Shown: positions 45,214 through 54,295, numbered from the stretch's first letter. The stretch: DNA of 64,000 nucleotides from Sorangium cellulosum (GCF_004135735.1 NZ_CP012670.1:2108001-2172000), one strand, 5' to 3'. Notes: generated from the sequence alone by a model not told the origin. Translations and numbers: made by a program.

Positions 45214-47108
45214 GACTGGACTCTCGACGGTTGTTTGTTGCTCAGTTCCTTGCCGATGCAGCTGGCCAGCTGCGCGATCGTCGCGCCGTCACCCATGACG
45301 GCGGGATCCAGATCCATGTCGAAGTGGGCGTTTACCCGCCCGAACATGCGGATGAGCGCGAGCGACGTCCCGCCCAGATCGAAGAAGTCGTCGTCCTTGC
45401 GGACGCGCGGCAGGTCGAGGATCTCCCGCCAGATCGCCTCGATCTGCGCCTCGATCGTGTCCCCCGCATCCGCGGCGTCGCCGTCCAGGTCCGCCACCCG
45501 CTGGCCCGCCGCCGGCGCGGGGAGCGCCGCGCGGTCGATCTTGCCGTGGGCCGTGAGCGGCAGCGAGGCCATGGCCACGTAGGCGGATGGCCTCATGTGG
45601 ACAGGCAGCGCCGCGGCCGCGCGCGCCTGCAGCGCGGCCCCGACCTGCTCGGCCCAGGCCGGATCGGGCTGAGCGCCGGGCCTGGGGACGACGTACGCGA
45701 CGAGCCGGACGTCGCCGTCGCCATAGTCGTGAGGCACGACGACGCTCGCGAGCACGTCGGGGTGGCCGGCCAGGCAGAGCTCGATCTCGCGCGGCTCGAT
45801 GCGGAATCCCCGCACCTTGATCTGGTCGTCGGTGCGCCCGAGGTACGCGTACTCGCCGTTCGGCCTGCGCACGACCCGATCGCCGGAGCGATACATCGGC
45901 TCGCCGGAGGGGTCGCGCAGGAAGCGCTCGGCGGTCAGCTCCGGGCGGTTCAGGTAACCGCGCGTGACGCCCGGGCCGGCGACGTGGAGCTCGCCCGGCG
46001 CGCCGTCCGGGACCGGTCGCCCGGAGTCGTCGAGGACATGGAACTGCAGGTCCGGAAGCGGGACGCCGATCGGGCTGATCTCGGGCGCAGCGAGATCCTG
46101 TCGGACGATGGGCCGGTACGACGCGTGGACCGTCGTCTCCGTGATCCCGTACATGTTGACGAGCTGCGGGCGCTGGTCGCCGCGGCGCGCGATCCACGGC
46201 GCGAGCGCCTCGGGGTCCAGGCGCTCGCCGCCGAAGATCACGAGCCGGAGCGAGAGCGGCGCCGGCGGATCACAGGCCAGATCGGCGGCGACGAGCTGGC
46301 GGAACGCGGAGGGCGTCTGATTCAGGACGGTGACCTGCTGGTCGCGGAGCAGCGCGAGGAACCTCGCCGGCGATCGCGACACGTCGAATGGAACGATCAC
46401 CAGCCGTCCGCCATGGAGCAGCGCGCCCCAGATCTCCCATACGGAAAAGTCGAAGCTGATCGAGTGGAACATGGTCCACACGTCTCGCTCGTCGAAGCCG
46501 AACCACGCGCGCGTCTTCTCGAACAGCCGGACGACGTTGCGGTGCTCGACGAGCACGCCTTTCGGCTTCCCGGTCGAGCCGGAGGTGTAGATCACGTAGG
46601 CGAGGTTGCTCTCGGAGGCGCGCGCCTGGGGCGCGCCGGGGAGCTCGGCGCCGGCGGGCGCCAGGTCGCGGTCGGCCAGGACGACCTTCGCCGCGCCGCC
46701 ACCCAGGCCGAGCGAGGCGATGCGCGAGACGCTGACGATGACCGATACGGCGCTGTCGCGCACGAGGAGCTGGACCCGCTCCGCCGGGTATGTCGGATCG
46801 ATGGGCACGTACGCGCCGCCCGCCTTCAAGATGGCGAGCAGCCCGACGATCATGTCGATGCCGCGATCCACGTGGAGTCCCACGAGCACATCCGGACCCA
46901 CGCCCAGCCCCAGCAACGTGCGCGCGAGCCGGTCCGCGCGCGCGTTCAGCTCGCCATACGAGATGTCGCCCTCCGGCGCGCTGACGGCCACGCGATCGGG
47001 ATGCTCCAGCGCCCTCGCCGTGAAGATCTCGTGCAAACATCTCCCGGACGAAGGCTGCGTCCGCTCGACCGGCGCCTGTCCTCGGGCGCCACTCCTGATT
47101 TCAAGCAT
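45210..47108 (-). CDS. syrB1: A-T didomain NRPS, predicted L-threonine specific (SyrB1-like)
   Basis: 632 residues from the ATG at 47108, which has AGAGGAC nine bases upstream. Adenylation domain (about 25-540): [19 protein letters not shown] (A3), [20 protein letters not shown] (A4), [19 protein letters not shown] (A5), YRSGDRV (A7), [17 protein letters not shown] (A8), [15 protein letters not shown] (A10). Specificity residues read by eye are D, F, W, N, I, G, M, V, H plus the A10 K, the known threonine code. Carrier domain (about 555-632) with [18 protein letters not shown]. No condensation domain: a loading didomain that presents Thr to the halogenase. First gene of the minus-strand operon. 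Confidence 0.94.
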   Translation of the reverse strand: MLEIRSGARGQAPVERTQPSSGRCLHEIFTARALEHPDRVAVSAPEGDISYGELNARADRLARTLLGLGVGPDVLVGLHVDRGIDMIVGLLAILKAGGAYVPIDPTYPAERVQLLVRDSAVSVIVSVSRIASLGLGGGAAKVVLADRDLAPAGAELPGAPQARASESNLAYVIYTSGSTGKPKGVLVEHRNVVRLFEKTRAWFGFDERDVWTMFHSISFDFSVWEIWGALLHGGRLVIVPFDVSRSPARFLALLRDQQVTVLNQTPSAFRQLVAADLACDPPAPLSLRLVIFGGERLDPEALAPWIARRGDQRPQLVNMYGITETTVHASYRPIVRQDLAAPEISPIGVPLPDLQFHVLDDSGRPVPDGAPGELHVAGPGVTRGYLNRPELTAERFLRDPSGEPMYRSGDRVVRRPNGEYAYLGRTDDQIKVRGFRIEPREIELCLAGHPDVLASVVVPHDYGDGDVRLVAYVVPRPGAQPDPAWAEQVGAALQARAAAALPVHMRPSAYVAMASLPLTAHGKIDRAALPAPAAGQRVADLDGDAADAGDTIEAQIEAIWREILDLPRVRKDDDFFDLGGTSLALIRMFGRVNAHFDMDLDPAVMGDGATIAQLASCIGKELSNKQPSRVQS

Positions 47109-47339
47109 TGATAGGTCCTCTGACAGAATGGCGATTGGCAGAGAGAGAGGGGTTCTGCCCATTCATGCGGTCGCTCTCGCTCGGGACGGTCGACGCCCCG
47201 AGACCGCCTCCGCGCGATGCCTGCGCGAATCGCGCAGCAGATCTCGAAATGACGTCGACGCACGCCGTGGCGTGCGCGGGCGACGCGACATGACGAGTCG
47301 TTTCCCCAGATCCCCAGAAGTATTTCGTTATCGAGGAAG

Positions 47340-47366
47340 ACTATAGTGCGGATCTTGGTGGGTCAA
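47340..47366 (-). promoter_or_regulatory. Candidate promoter of the halogenase operon
   Basis: On the minus strand TTGACC (47361-47366) and TATAGT (47340-47345) are 15 bp apart, in a local AT-rich stretch of otherwise very GC-rich DNA, about 230 bp upstream of the A-T gene start. The boxes are close to sigma70 consensus but the spacer is 1-2 bp short. Confidence 0.4.
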
Positions 47367-47700
47367 GCAACATTTTTGTCTTGGACGAGATGACCGGCGC
47401 GTGACCGCAATGCAGCGGTCGAGGGGCCGCATTGGAAGTTGGTGCTCCTGGGTTTGTTTCGATGATGTTTCATGGGCCACACGACCTCGTCGCACGAATG
47501 CGCATCGGTCCTGGAGCAGGTGCCCTGTGCGCACGTCGACCGATGAGAATGGATGATGGCGTCATGGCGCGGACCGGTCCGAGCCCGAGGGGATGTCGAC
47601 CCATGCGCTCGGCCTCCGCCGAGCGCTCCGCGTCTGAATCGCGGAGGGCTGCGCCCCGCCGCCTCGCGCCGGCGGCACCGTACGCCGGCGCGTCATCGGT

Positions 47701-47784
47701 CATCGTGCATCGTGCATCGTGCATCGTGCATCGTGCATCGTGCATCGTGCATCGTGCATCGTGCATCGTGCATCGTGCATCGTG
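47701..47784. repeat. Heptanucleotide tandem repeat, 12 perfect copies
   Basis: CATCGTG is repeated twelve times without a mismatch, 84 bp in all, preceded by two imperfect GTCATCG copies. Perfect short repeats of this length change copy number easily by slippage. It is intergenic, about 600 bp upstream of the halogenase operon and about 260 bp beyond the 3' end of the Uma2-type gene. Confidence 0.95.
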
Positions 47785-48040
47785 TTTGCAGAAAGCGTGC
47801 CTCGATACCTGCACCGGCACGCAGGGGAGGGCTGCGGCAACTGGTCGAGGCAGACCGGGCGGCGGCTCGCTCAGGTACGCAGGGGGTCGCTTGTCGTACG
47901 AGCGAGGCGGGCTGCTCGCCCGAGCGCGGGAGGCGACCGGACGGGCTGCCCTGGGTAGCAGCACCTCGGAGGACCTCCGGTGCCGCAGCGGGGGTCGGGC
48001 GCGCGCGGCGCCCTCGCGGGGGCGCGCGCCGCAGCGCTGC

Positions 48041-48685
48041 TCACCCCTCGCTTTCTGCGCTGCCCTGCCGCCGTGACGTCTCCTGCTGGTCGGCCGCCTC
48101 GAGCTGATCGATCTCGCGGAAGAGCGCGTCCAGATCGAGCGTCAGCCCCTCGCAGCCCGGCACCGCCTGGAGCAGCCCCCCGGTCGCGCCGAGGCGGTGC
48201 ACGTAGCGCCCGTCCTGCGCGAGCCCGTAGATCTCGAGCGTGCGGAGCTGCGGATCGAGCAGCCAGTACCAGCGCACCCCGAAGGCGGCGTACTCCTCCA
48301 TCTTCTCGACGCGATCGCGCCGGCCGTCCCGCGGCGCAGGGGAGACGGTCTCGATCATGATGTCCGGCGGGATCCCGACCGGCCCGCGGGCCGGGGGTTT
48401 CCGGGAGCGCGAGAGGAACACGGAGACATCGGATTTGCGTCCGCGCCGCGGCTTGAGGGCGTACTTCACCTCGGAGCCGAAGACGAAGCCGCCGCGTGGG
48501 ATGAGCCAGTCCCGCAGGGTCTGGATGAGCCAGGCGACGACCAGCTCGTGAACGCAATCGGACATCTCTTCCTCGACCAGCCGGCCGTCGATGAGCTCAC
48601 CGGCCTGGTCTTCCGGCAGCGCTGCCCACTCCGCAACGGACAGAAGGCGGGGTGCCTGGGGCTCCGGGTACACGTTCTGGCTCAC
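48041..48685 (-). CDS. Uma2 family endonuclease-like protein
   Basis: 214 residues from a GTG at 48685 (an earlier in-frame start at 48772 would add an Ala/Gly/Arg tail). Uma2 fold, a PD-(D/E)XK-like family abundant in cyanobacteria and myxobacteria: EWAALPEDQAGELIDGRLVE, SDCVHELVVAWLIQTL, GFVFGSEVKYALKPRRGRKS, DVSVFLSRSR, PPDIMIETVSP and MEEYAAFGVRWYWLLDPQLR, with the Asp and Glu of the putative active site. The biological role of the family is not settled. Ends in a Gln/Ser/Glu tail. A stand-alone gene. Confidence 0.88.
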   Translation of the reverse strand: MSQNVYPEPQAPRLLSVAEWAALPEDQAGELIDGRLVEEEMSDCVHELVVAWLIQTLRDWLIPRGGFVFGSEVKYALKPRRGRKSDVSVFLSRSRKPPARGPVGIPPDIMIETVSPAPRDGRRDRVEKMEEYAAFGVRWYWLLDPQLRTLEIYGLAQDGRYVHRLGATGGLLQAVPGCEGLTLDLDALFREIDQLEAADQQETSRRQGSAESEG

Positions 48686-48760
48686 GCCGAGGAGGGTACC
48701 ATCGCCGGGCGCCGCACGCCTCGATCCCGCGCCAGTCGAGCCGGCGGGGCGCCGCCCTCC

Positions 48761-48832
48761 CGGCGCGCTCACGCGTCCGGCGCGCTCACGCGTCCGGCGC
48801 GCTCACGCCTCCGGCGCGCTCACGCGTCCGGC
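48761..48832. repeat. 18-bp tandem repeat, four copies, reaching into obg
   Basis: CGGCGCGCTCACGCGTCC repeats at 48761, 48779, 48797 and 48815 with one mismatch (CCTCC in the third). The last copy overlaps the stop codon and final residues of obg, so the repeat probably grew from the obg 3' end. Confidence 0.9.
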
Positions 48833-49842
48833 GCGCGCACGAGCGCCGCGAGCTCGCGGATGAGCTCGGGCACCCCCGCGCCCGTCGCGGCGCTCACCAG
48901 GTGCAGCTTCACCTTCGCCTTCGCGAACCGCGACTTCAGCTTCGGGTAGGCCTCGCGCACCTCGGGCAGATCCGCCTTGGTCAGGGCGACCACCTCGGGG
49001 CGCTCCGCGAGCTCGGGGCTGAACTTCTTGAGCTCCTTGCGGAGCGCCCGGTAATCGGCGAGCGGCTCGCGGCCCTCGCCGGGGTCGAGCGTCACGAGGT
49101 GGAGCAGCGCGCGCGTGCGCTCCACGTGCTTCAGGAACCGGATGCCGAGCCCCACCCCCTCGCTCGCGCCCGGGATCAACCCCGGGATGTCCGCGATGAC
49201 GAAGCTCGAGCCGCCCGACCGCACCCCGCCGCCGATCTCGACCACGCCGAGGGTGGGGGTGAGCGTCGTGAACGGGTAGTCGCCGATCTTCGGCCGCGCC
49301 GCCGAGACGGCCGCCACGAAGGTGCTCTTCCCGGCGTTGGGGAACCCGAGCAGGCCGACGTCGGCGAGCACCTTCAGCTCGAGGCGGATCTCGCGGGCCT
49401 CACCGGGCTCGCCCGGCTCCGCGCGCCGGGGCGCCCGGTCGTGCGGAGACTTGAAGTGCAGGTTCCCGCGGCCCCCCTTGCCGCCCCGGGCCACGACGAC
49501 CCGCTGGCCGTGCTCGGTCACGTCGGCGAGCAGCTCCCCGCTCTCCGCGTCGAAGATCTGCGTCCCCACGGGGATCTTCTCGACCCGGTCGGCGCCGGCG
49601 CGGCCGTGGCAGTCGCTCCCCATCCCGTGCTCGCCCCGCTCCGCCTCGAGCGTGCGCGCGTACGTGAAGTCGAGTAGCGTGGACAGGCCTTCGTCGCCCA
49701 CGAAGACGACGTCCCCGCCGCGGCCGCCGTCGCCGCCCGCGGGGCCGCCGAACGGAACGTACTTTTCGCGCCGGAATGCGATCGATCCATTGCCGCCATC
49801 CCCCGCGACGACCTTCAGACGGCAGCTATCGACGAACCGCAT
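48820..49842 (-). CDS. obg: GTPase Obg/CgtA
   Basis: 340 residues. Essential GTPase linked to the large ribosomal subunit and stress signalling. N-terminal glycine-rich Obg fold (LKVVAGDGGNGSIAFRREKY, GGPAGGDGGRGGDVVFVGDE), G domain with GFPNAGKSTF (G1), DYPFTTLTPTLG (G2), IADIPGLIPGASEG (G3), VVALTKADLP (G4) and SAATGAG (G5). The optional C-terminal OCT domain is absent. In many genomes obg follows rplU-rpmA; they are not next to it here, the upstream neighbour being a divergent sensor kinase. Confidence 0.97.
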   Translation of the reverse strand: MRFVDSCRLKVVAGDGGNGSIAFRREKYVPFGGPAGGDGGRGGDVVFVGDEGLSTLLDFTYARTLEAERGEHGMGSDCHGRAGADRVEKIPVGTQIFDAESGELLADVTEHGQRVVVARGGKGGRGNLHFKSPHDRAPRRAEPGEPGEAREIRLELKVLADVGLLGFPNAGKSTFVAAVSAARPKIGDYPFTTLTPTLGVVEIGGGVRSGGSSFVIADIPGLIPGASEGVGLGIRFLKHVERTRALLHLVTLDPGEGREPLADYRALRKELKKFSPELAERPEVVALTKADLPEVREAYPKLKSRFAKAKVKLHLVSAATGAGVPELIRELAALVRAPDA

Positions 49843-49938
49843 GGTGGCGGCTCATAGCATAGAACTCAGGAAAGACCCCACTGCGGAAGGTGGCCCCGCG
49901 CCTCGGGTCGCCCGCCGGACCGCTCCAGGAGATCCCAG

Positions 49939-51435
49939 GTGCGCGCTCGAATCCTCATCGTGGACGACAACACGAGCCTGGCCGCCAACCTCCGCGACGT
50001 CCTCGAGGGCGCGCGCGAGCTCGACGTGGAGGTCGCCCTCGCCCCGGACGGCAAGCAGGGGCTGGCGGCCGCCCGCCGCGACGGCTTCGACGTCGCGGTC
50101 GTCGACGTCAAGCTCCCGGACGCGAGCGGCCTGGAGCTGATCGCCCCGCTGCGCGCGGCCTCCCCCCACGGCGAGATCGTCCTCGTCACGGGCTTCGCCA
50201 CGGTCGACGCCGCGATGGCCGCGCTCCGGGCCGGCGCCTTCGCCTTCATCCTCAAGTCGTTCCGCCCCGAGGAGCTCATCTCGACGGTGGCGCAGGCGAT
50301 CGAGAAGATCTCGCTGAAGCGGGAGCGGGAAGAGCTCGAGCGGCGGTACCGCGCGATCATCGACGCGGCGGACGTGCTCATCCTCGGCCTGACCGCGGAG
50401 GGGCGCGTCGCCCTGTTCAACCCGCGCCTGTCCGCGCTGACGGGCGTGGCCTGCGACGCCGCGATCGGCACGCCGTTCAGCGAGGCGCTGGTCGACGAGC
50501 CCGAGCAGCGCCGGTTCAACCAGTCGTTGCTCGGCGTCGTGGAGGGCGACGCCGCCGCCGAGGTCGAGGTCGGGGTCCGGGACGCGGTGGGCGCGATCCG
50601 CCGGGTCCGCTGGCACCTGTCCGGCGTCCGCGACGGCGGTGGCGAGACCGATCTCGTGTACGGCATCGGCATCGACGTGACCGAGCGGCGCGCGCTCGAG
50701 CGGCGCGCCGCGGACGCCGAGGCCCTGAACGCCATGGCCCCGCTCGCCCTCGGGCTCGCGCACGAGATCCGGAACCCCCTGAACGCCGCGGTGCTCGAGC
50801 TCCACCTCCTGAGCCGCAGCATCGACCGCCTCTCGGACGAGGCGATCCGCGAGCCGATGAAGCGGCGGGTCGGCATCGTCGAGGCGGAGATCGCCCGCCT
50901 GGGCCGGCTCCTCGGCGAGTTCCTGGAGCTCGCCCGGCCGCGCGCGCCGCTCCGCGAGCCCGTGGACATCTCGCGCGTCGTCCGCGACGTGCTCGACCTG
51001 GAGGAGGAGGCGTTCGCCAGCAACCGGGTCGAGGTCGTCCGCGATCTCGCGGACGACTGCTTCGCGCTCGGCGACGTGGAGAAGCTCAAGCAGGTCGTCC
51101 TGAACCTCGTGGTGAACGCGCTGGACGTGATGCCCGACGGCGGTGTCCTGCGGGCGTGCACGTCGGTGGACACGAACGAGGTCTGGCTCTCGATCGGCGA
51201 CACGGGCCCCGGGATCGATCCGACGATCCTGGCCGAGATCTTCGACCCTTTCTTCACCACGAAGGCGGCCGGCACCGGCCTCGGCCTCGCGATCGTCCGC
51301 AAGATCGTCGATCTGCACGGCGGCCGCGTGAAGGTCGACACGCACCGGGTCACGGGCACGACGGTCCGCGTCTGGCTCCCCCGCTTCACGGTCGAGCGGC
51401 CCGTCTCGTCTCCCCCCTACGGCGCCACCCTCTGA
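49939..51435 (+). CDS. Response regulator-PAS-histidine kinase fusion
   Basis: 498 residues, GTG start with CCAGGAG upstream. Receiver domain first (about 1-122: RILIVDDNTSLAANLRDVLE, phosphoacceptor VAVVDVKLPDASG, conserved Lys in FAFILKSFRPEEL), PAS (about 135-255: RYRAIIDAADVLILGLTAEG), then HisKA with LALGLAHEIRNPLNAAVLEL and HATPase_c with VVNALDVMPDGG (N), GDTGPGIDPTI (G1), FDPFFTTKAAGTGLGLAIVR (F/G2). Receiver-first hybrids are phosphorylated by another kinase and then drive their own output; the final partner is not in the window. The gene is divergent from obg and ends 37 bp before the first long hairpin. Confidence 0.95.
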   Translation: MRARILIVDDNTSLAANLRDVLEGARELDVEVALAPDGKQGLAAARRDGFDVAVVDVKLPDASGLELIAPLRAASPHGEIVLVTGFATVDAAMAALRAGAFAFILKSFRPEELISTVAQAIEKISLKREREELERRYRAIIDAADVLILGLTAEGRVALFNPRLSALTGVACDAAIGTPFSEALVDEPEQRRFNQSLLGVVEGDAAAEVEVGVRDAVGAIRRVRWHLSGVRDGGGETDLVYGIGIDVTERRALERRAADAEALNAMAPLALGLAHEIRNPLNAAVLELHLLSRSIDRLSDEAIREPMKRRVGIVEAEIARLGRLLGEFLELARPRAPLREPVDISRVVRDVLDLEEEAFASNRVEVVRDLADDCFALGDVEKLKQVVLNLVVNALDVMPDGGVLRACTSVDTNEVWLSIGDTGPGIDPTILAEIFDPFFTTKAAGTGLGLAIVRKIVDLHGGRVKVDTHRVTGTTVRVWLPRFTVERPVSSPPYGATL

Positions 51436-51471
51436 CGGACGCGCCCCCGCGCGGCGTTCCTCCCCCCTCGA

Positions 51472-51606
51472 TGTCGCCGGCGGGGGGAGGGGCACGTCGG
51501 GGGCTCACCTCCGGGGCTTGCGTTCCGGCGAGCCCCTGTCGTGGCTCGCCTCCACGAAAGCCCCTCCGGTGAGCCCCCGACGTGCCCCTCCCCCCACCGG
51601 CGAGCA
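51472..51606. repeat. Long near-perfect hairpin 1
   Basis: Arms of about 63 bp (51472-51534 and 51543-51606) separated by 8 nt (CCTGTCGT). The arms agree over GGGGGGAGGGGCACGTCGGG plus GGCTCACC without a mismatch and differ at only a few places elsewhere. It starts 37 bp after the sensor-kinase stop and could act as a terminator, but it is far longer than needed for that. Confidence 0.93.
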
Positions 51607-51637
51607 ACGGTCCTCCCCGCACCCGGCCGCCGAACGA

Positions 51638-51755
51638 CGTCCGCCCCCGGCCACGAGCGGCGTCCGGCCCCCGGCCACGAGCTGCGTCCCGCCCCCGGCC
51701 ACGAGCTGCGTCCGGCCCCCGGCCACGAGCTGCGTCCCGCCCGGCCACGAAATAC
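51638..51755. repeat. 24-bp tandem repeat between the two hairpins
   Basis: CGTCCGGCCCCCGGCCACGA plus GCTG repeats at 51661, 51685, 51709, with a shorter first copy (51638) and a degenerate last one (51733). Alternate units read CGTCCGG and CGTCCCG, so the higher-order unit may be 48 bp. Confidence 0.9.
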
Positions 51756-51759
51756 GCCG

Positions 51760-51889
51760 CCGAACGGCGGTTTCCCGCACAGGAGACGGGCCCAGATCGG
51801 CGTTTTCGGCGCGCAGGCGTACTCCAGTACGCCGAGCACCGAAAACGTCGAGGTGGGCCCGTCTCCGCAGCGGGAAACCGCCGTTCTTC
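51760..51889. repeat. Long near-perfect hairpin 2
   Basis: Arms 51760-51823 and 51826-51889 pair almost throughout (GAACGGCGGTTTCCCGC, GGAGACGGGCCCA, CGTTTTCGG, GGCGTACT) around a 2-nt centre. The right arm ends at the stop codon of the minus-strand gene 51888-52571. Sequence is unrelated to hairpin 1. Confidence 0.93.
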
Positions 51890-52571
51890 AGCCGACGATG
51901 CGCATGGGGGGCTTGAGCGGCAGGGGGGGCTTCGAGCCGGGGGCCGACGGCACCGCCGAGGGCGCCGCCTTCGGGATCGCGTCGCCCTCGAGGGCGGCGA
52001 GCGCCAGGAACAGCCGGTCCATGCCGTAGTCGAGCGCGACCTCGCGCTGGAAGACGTGCGCGACCTTGATGAGGCGCAGCGAGGTCTGCTTGCCGAGGTC
52101 GATCTCGCGCTCGAGGAACGCCTCGAACGAACCGTACCCCTTCGCCTGATACAGCTCCTGCTGCTGGATCTCGGCGAGCACCACCCCGATGTCGAAGAAC
52201 CCCTTGTCGAGCCGCTTGCGGAGCGTCCGGATCTTCTGCGTCTGGTTGTGGAGCTCGGCGATCTTGGCCTTGATCTCCTCCGCGCCCGTCGGCACGCGGA
52301 TGGTCGCCCGCGCGCTCCCGGGCGGCGCCGGCTCCGCGGCCCGAGCCCGCGCCTCGGCCGCATGCTTCGCGGCGTGCCGCGCTGCCCAGGGCGCCGCACC
52401 CCGGAGACCGAGCTTACGCTTGGAAGCGCTCGCCGAAGATTTCGAGTCTTCCTTGATCACCGGATTCACGGGTTTCGCGAGCTGAGCTTCCGCGCCCCCT
52501 TTGGTGCTCGAAGAGGACTTCTTCTTCGTGCCCGTCGCCTTCTCGGAGCTGCCCTTTGTGATCTTCGCCAT
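51888..52571 (-). CDS. Unknown basic/helical protein (SFEAFLERE type)
   Basis: 227 residues. The N-terminal 100 residues are Lys/Ser/Ala-rich and probably disordered (TKKKSSSSTKGG, ASKRKLGLRGA, ARHAAKHAAEARARAA). The conserved part is helical (about 105-205): EIKAKIAELHNQTQKIRTLR, KRLDKGFFDIGVVLAEIQQQ, ELYQAKGYGSFEAFLEREID and LGKQTSLRLIKVAHVFQREV. This resembles plasmid-partition or phage helix-turn-helix proteins with a GY-x-SFE-x-FLE module, suggesting DNA binding, but no family is assigned. The C-terminus is Pro-rich. Its stop lies at the edge of hairpin 2. Confidence 0.7.
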   Translation of the reverse strand: MAKITKGSSEKATGTKKKSSSSTKGGAEAQLAKPVNPVIKEDSKSSASASKRKLGLRGAAPWAARHAAKHAAEARARAAEPAPPGSARATIRVPTGAEEIKAKIAELHNQTQKIRTLRKRLDKGFFDIGVVLAEIQQQELYQAKGYGSFEAFLEREIDLGKQTSLRLIKVAHVFQREVALDYGMDRLFLALAALEGDAIPKAAPSAVPSAPGSKPPLPLKPPMRIVG

Positions 52572-53071
52572 GTCGCTGCGTCCCCCGCTGGGTACGAGAT
52601 CATCGCGGCCCCTCGCGCAAGCGCGCGCCGCCCGCGCGGCGGAAAGACCCGCACGGCTGTCAAGCCCAATTGGCTCGACAGGTCGTCGCCTTACCAAAAA
52701 ATCGGCCTCCTCGTCCACTATCTTTCGGTGGAGGCTCCTCTCTTTCCCGAAGTCAGCATGACCCAAGATCGGCCCGCGAGCCAAAACCGACGAGCATTGC
52801 ACGCTATCGAGCGCTCGAAAAGCGGTCGGCGGGCGCCGGGGGGGCCGGACGCGCGCCGGCGCAGCGCAAGGTCCCGGCGGCGTGCCCCGCCGGCGGAGGC
52901 GCCAGCGAGCTGGCCGAGCCTGCTCGCGTTGCCGCGCTGCGCCGCGCCCTCCTCGCCCTGCCGTGAGGTGGATCATTCTCCTGGTGCCTCCTCCAGGCAC
53001 CCCCGGGACGCCGCACTCGCCATCTCGCGCACCCTCCAAGCGCGGGGGGCCGTCGTGGTAGATCGCGGTCC
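52572..53071. other. Divergent intergenic region
   Basis: About 500 bp between the minus-strand unknown gene and the kinase-like gene, so it should hold two promoters. A locally AT-rich stretch (52690-52800, ACCAAAAAATCGG) is present; TTGACA on the minus strand near 52656 lies in TTGGGCTTGACA, a string that also occurs near 10531, but no -10 box follows either copy. No gene is supported. Confidence 0.5.
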
Positions 53072-54190
53072 ATGCGCTCCCGGCCCCCCGCTCCCGACCC
53101 CGATGACGTGTCCCGCCAGGCCGAGACCGCTGATGCGTCGCGTCGTGCGGGGGAGGCACCGCGGGGGCCGGCGAGCGGTCGGATTGCCGTGGTGGTGAAC
53201 GGCAATGCCAAGAGCGTGACCGAGGAGGTCATCGAGACGCTCGATCAGATCCTTGACACCGGAGACCTGTTCGTCTCCCGGCGGGTGGAGGAGAGCGAGG
53301 GCATCGCGCGCATCCTGGTGGACCGGGGCTACGGCACGATCCTGACGGGCGGCGGCGACGGGACGTTCACGGTGGTGGTGACGGCGGTCGTGAACGAGGC
53401 GAAGCGGCGCGGGCTGCCGCTGCCCCGGTTCGGGCTGCTCCGGCTCGGGACGGGCAACTCGCTGGCCTGGGTGCTCGGCGCGTCCGGGGACGCGGGCGCG
53501 AAGGCGGGGCTCGCCGTGGATCTCCAGCGGCTGCGGGCCGAGGCCGGGAGCCGCAACCTGCGGCTGGTGGAGGCCGAGGAGACGCTGTCCCCGTTCTGCG
53601 GCTTCGGGATCGACGCGGTGATGCTCCGCGACTACAACGCGGTGAAGGCGCTGCTCGCGCGCGGCCCGCTGAAGCGGCTCGCGCCGGGGCCGGTGGCGTA
53701 CGCCGTCGCCGCGACCACGCGGACGATCCCGAGCTACCTGGTGCGGCGCACGCCGCACTGCCGGATCATCAACGAGGGCAACGACGCGATCCGCGTGGGC
53801 GAGAAGGGGGCGATCCTCGGCGCGCCGATCCGGAAGGGCGGCGTCATCTACGAGGGGCCGGCCAAGATCGTGGCGCTGTCGACGATCCCTTACTACGGCT
53901 TCGGCTTCCGGATGTTCCCGTACGCGGACGACCGCCAGGACCGGATGCAGCTCCGCGTGTCGATGATCTCGCCGCTCTCCTTCGTCCGGAACTTCTCGAG
54001 CATCTGGAGCGGCGAGTACGGCGATCTGGAGACGGTGTTCGACTACTTCGTCGACGAGGTCACGATCGAGATGGACCCGCCGACGAGCTTCCAGATCGGC
54101 GGCGACGTCCGGGGGGAGCGGTCGCGCGTGCGGGTGCGGCTCACCGAGCCGATCCGGATCGTGGATTTCTACGCGCCGCCGCGGGGGTAG
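53072..54190 (+). CDS. Diacylglycerol kinase catalytic-domain protein (YegS/DgkB-like)
   Basis: 372 residues. ASGRIAVVVNGNAKSVTEEV starts the catalytic fold; ILVDRGYGTILTGGGDGTFT contains the signature GGGDGT, followed by FGLLRLGTGNSLAWVLG and FCGFGIDAVMLRDYN. The C-terminal beta-sandwich closes with SFQIGGDVRGERSRVRVRL, the usual lipid-kinase end. The family phosphorylates lipids such as diacylglycerol, sphingosine or phosphatidylglycerol. The first 35 residues are a charged, probably disordered extension. Convergent with inositol phosphate synthase, which could supply a phospholipid head group. Confidence 0.9.
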   Translation: MRSRPPAPDPDDVSRQAETADASRRAGEAPRGPASGRIAVVVNGNAKSVTEEVIETLDQILDTGDLFVSRRVEESEGIARILVDRGYGTILTGGGDGTFTVVVTAVVNEAKRRGLPLPRFGLLRLGTGNSLAWVLGASGDAGAKAGLAVDLQRLRAEAGSRNLRLVEAEETLSPFCGFGIDAVMLRDYNAVKALLARGPLKRLAPGPVAYAVAATTRTIPSYLVRRTPHCRIINEGNDAIRVGEKGAILGAPIRKGGVIYEGPAKIVALSTIPYYGFGFRMFPYADDRQDRMQLRVSMISPLSFVRNFSSIWSGEYGDLETVFDYFVDEVTIEMDPPTSFQIGGDVRGERSRVRVRLTEPIRIVDFYAPPRG

Positions 54191-54192
54191 CG

Positions 54193-54295
54193 CCGCGGGC
54201 CGCGCCGCGGTCAGCGCGGGCCGCGCGGCGCCTCCTCGCGGGCCGCGCCGCGGTCAGCGCGGGCCGCGCCGCGGTCAGCGCGGGCCGCGCCGCGG

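Larger units (their letters stand above)
47109..48040. other. Intergenic region upstream of the halogenase operon
   Basis: About 930 bp. The part near 47109-47420 is AT-richer and contains the likely operon promoter at 47340-47366. Beyond it lies the 12-copy heptamer CATCGTG at 47701-47784. Open frames through the heptamer exist in all phases because seven is not a multiple of three; none is called as a gene. The right end abuts the Uma2-type gene. Confidence 0.6.

Noticed and set aside
47432..48107. Open frames on both strands across the CATCGTG repeat
   Set aside because: Frames alternate through all phases with each 7-bp unit and flanks have no conserved sequence or ribosome site.
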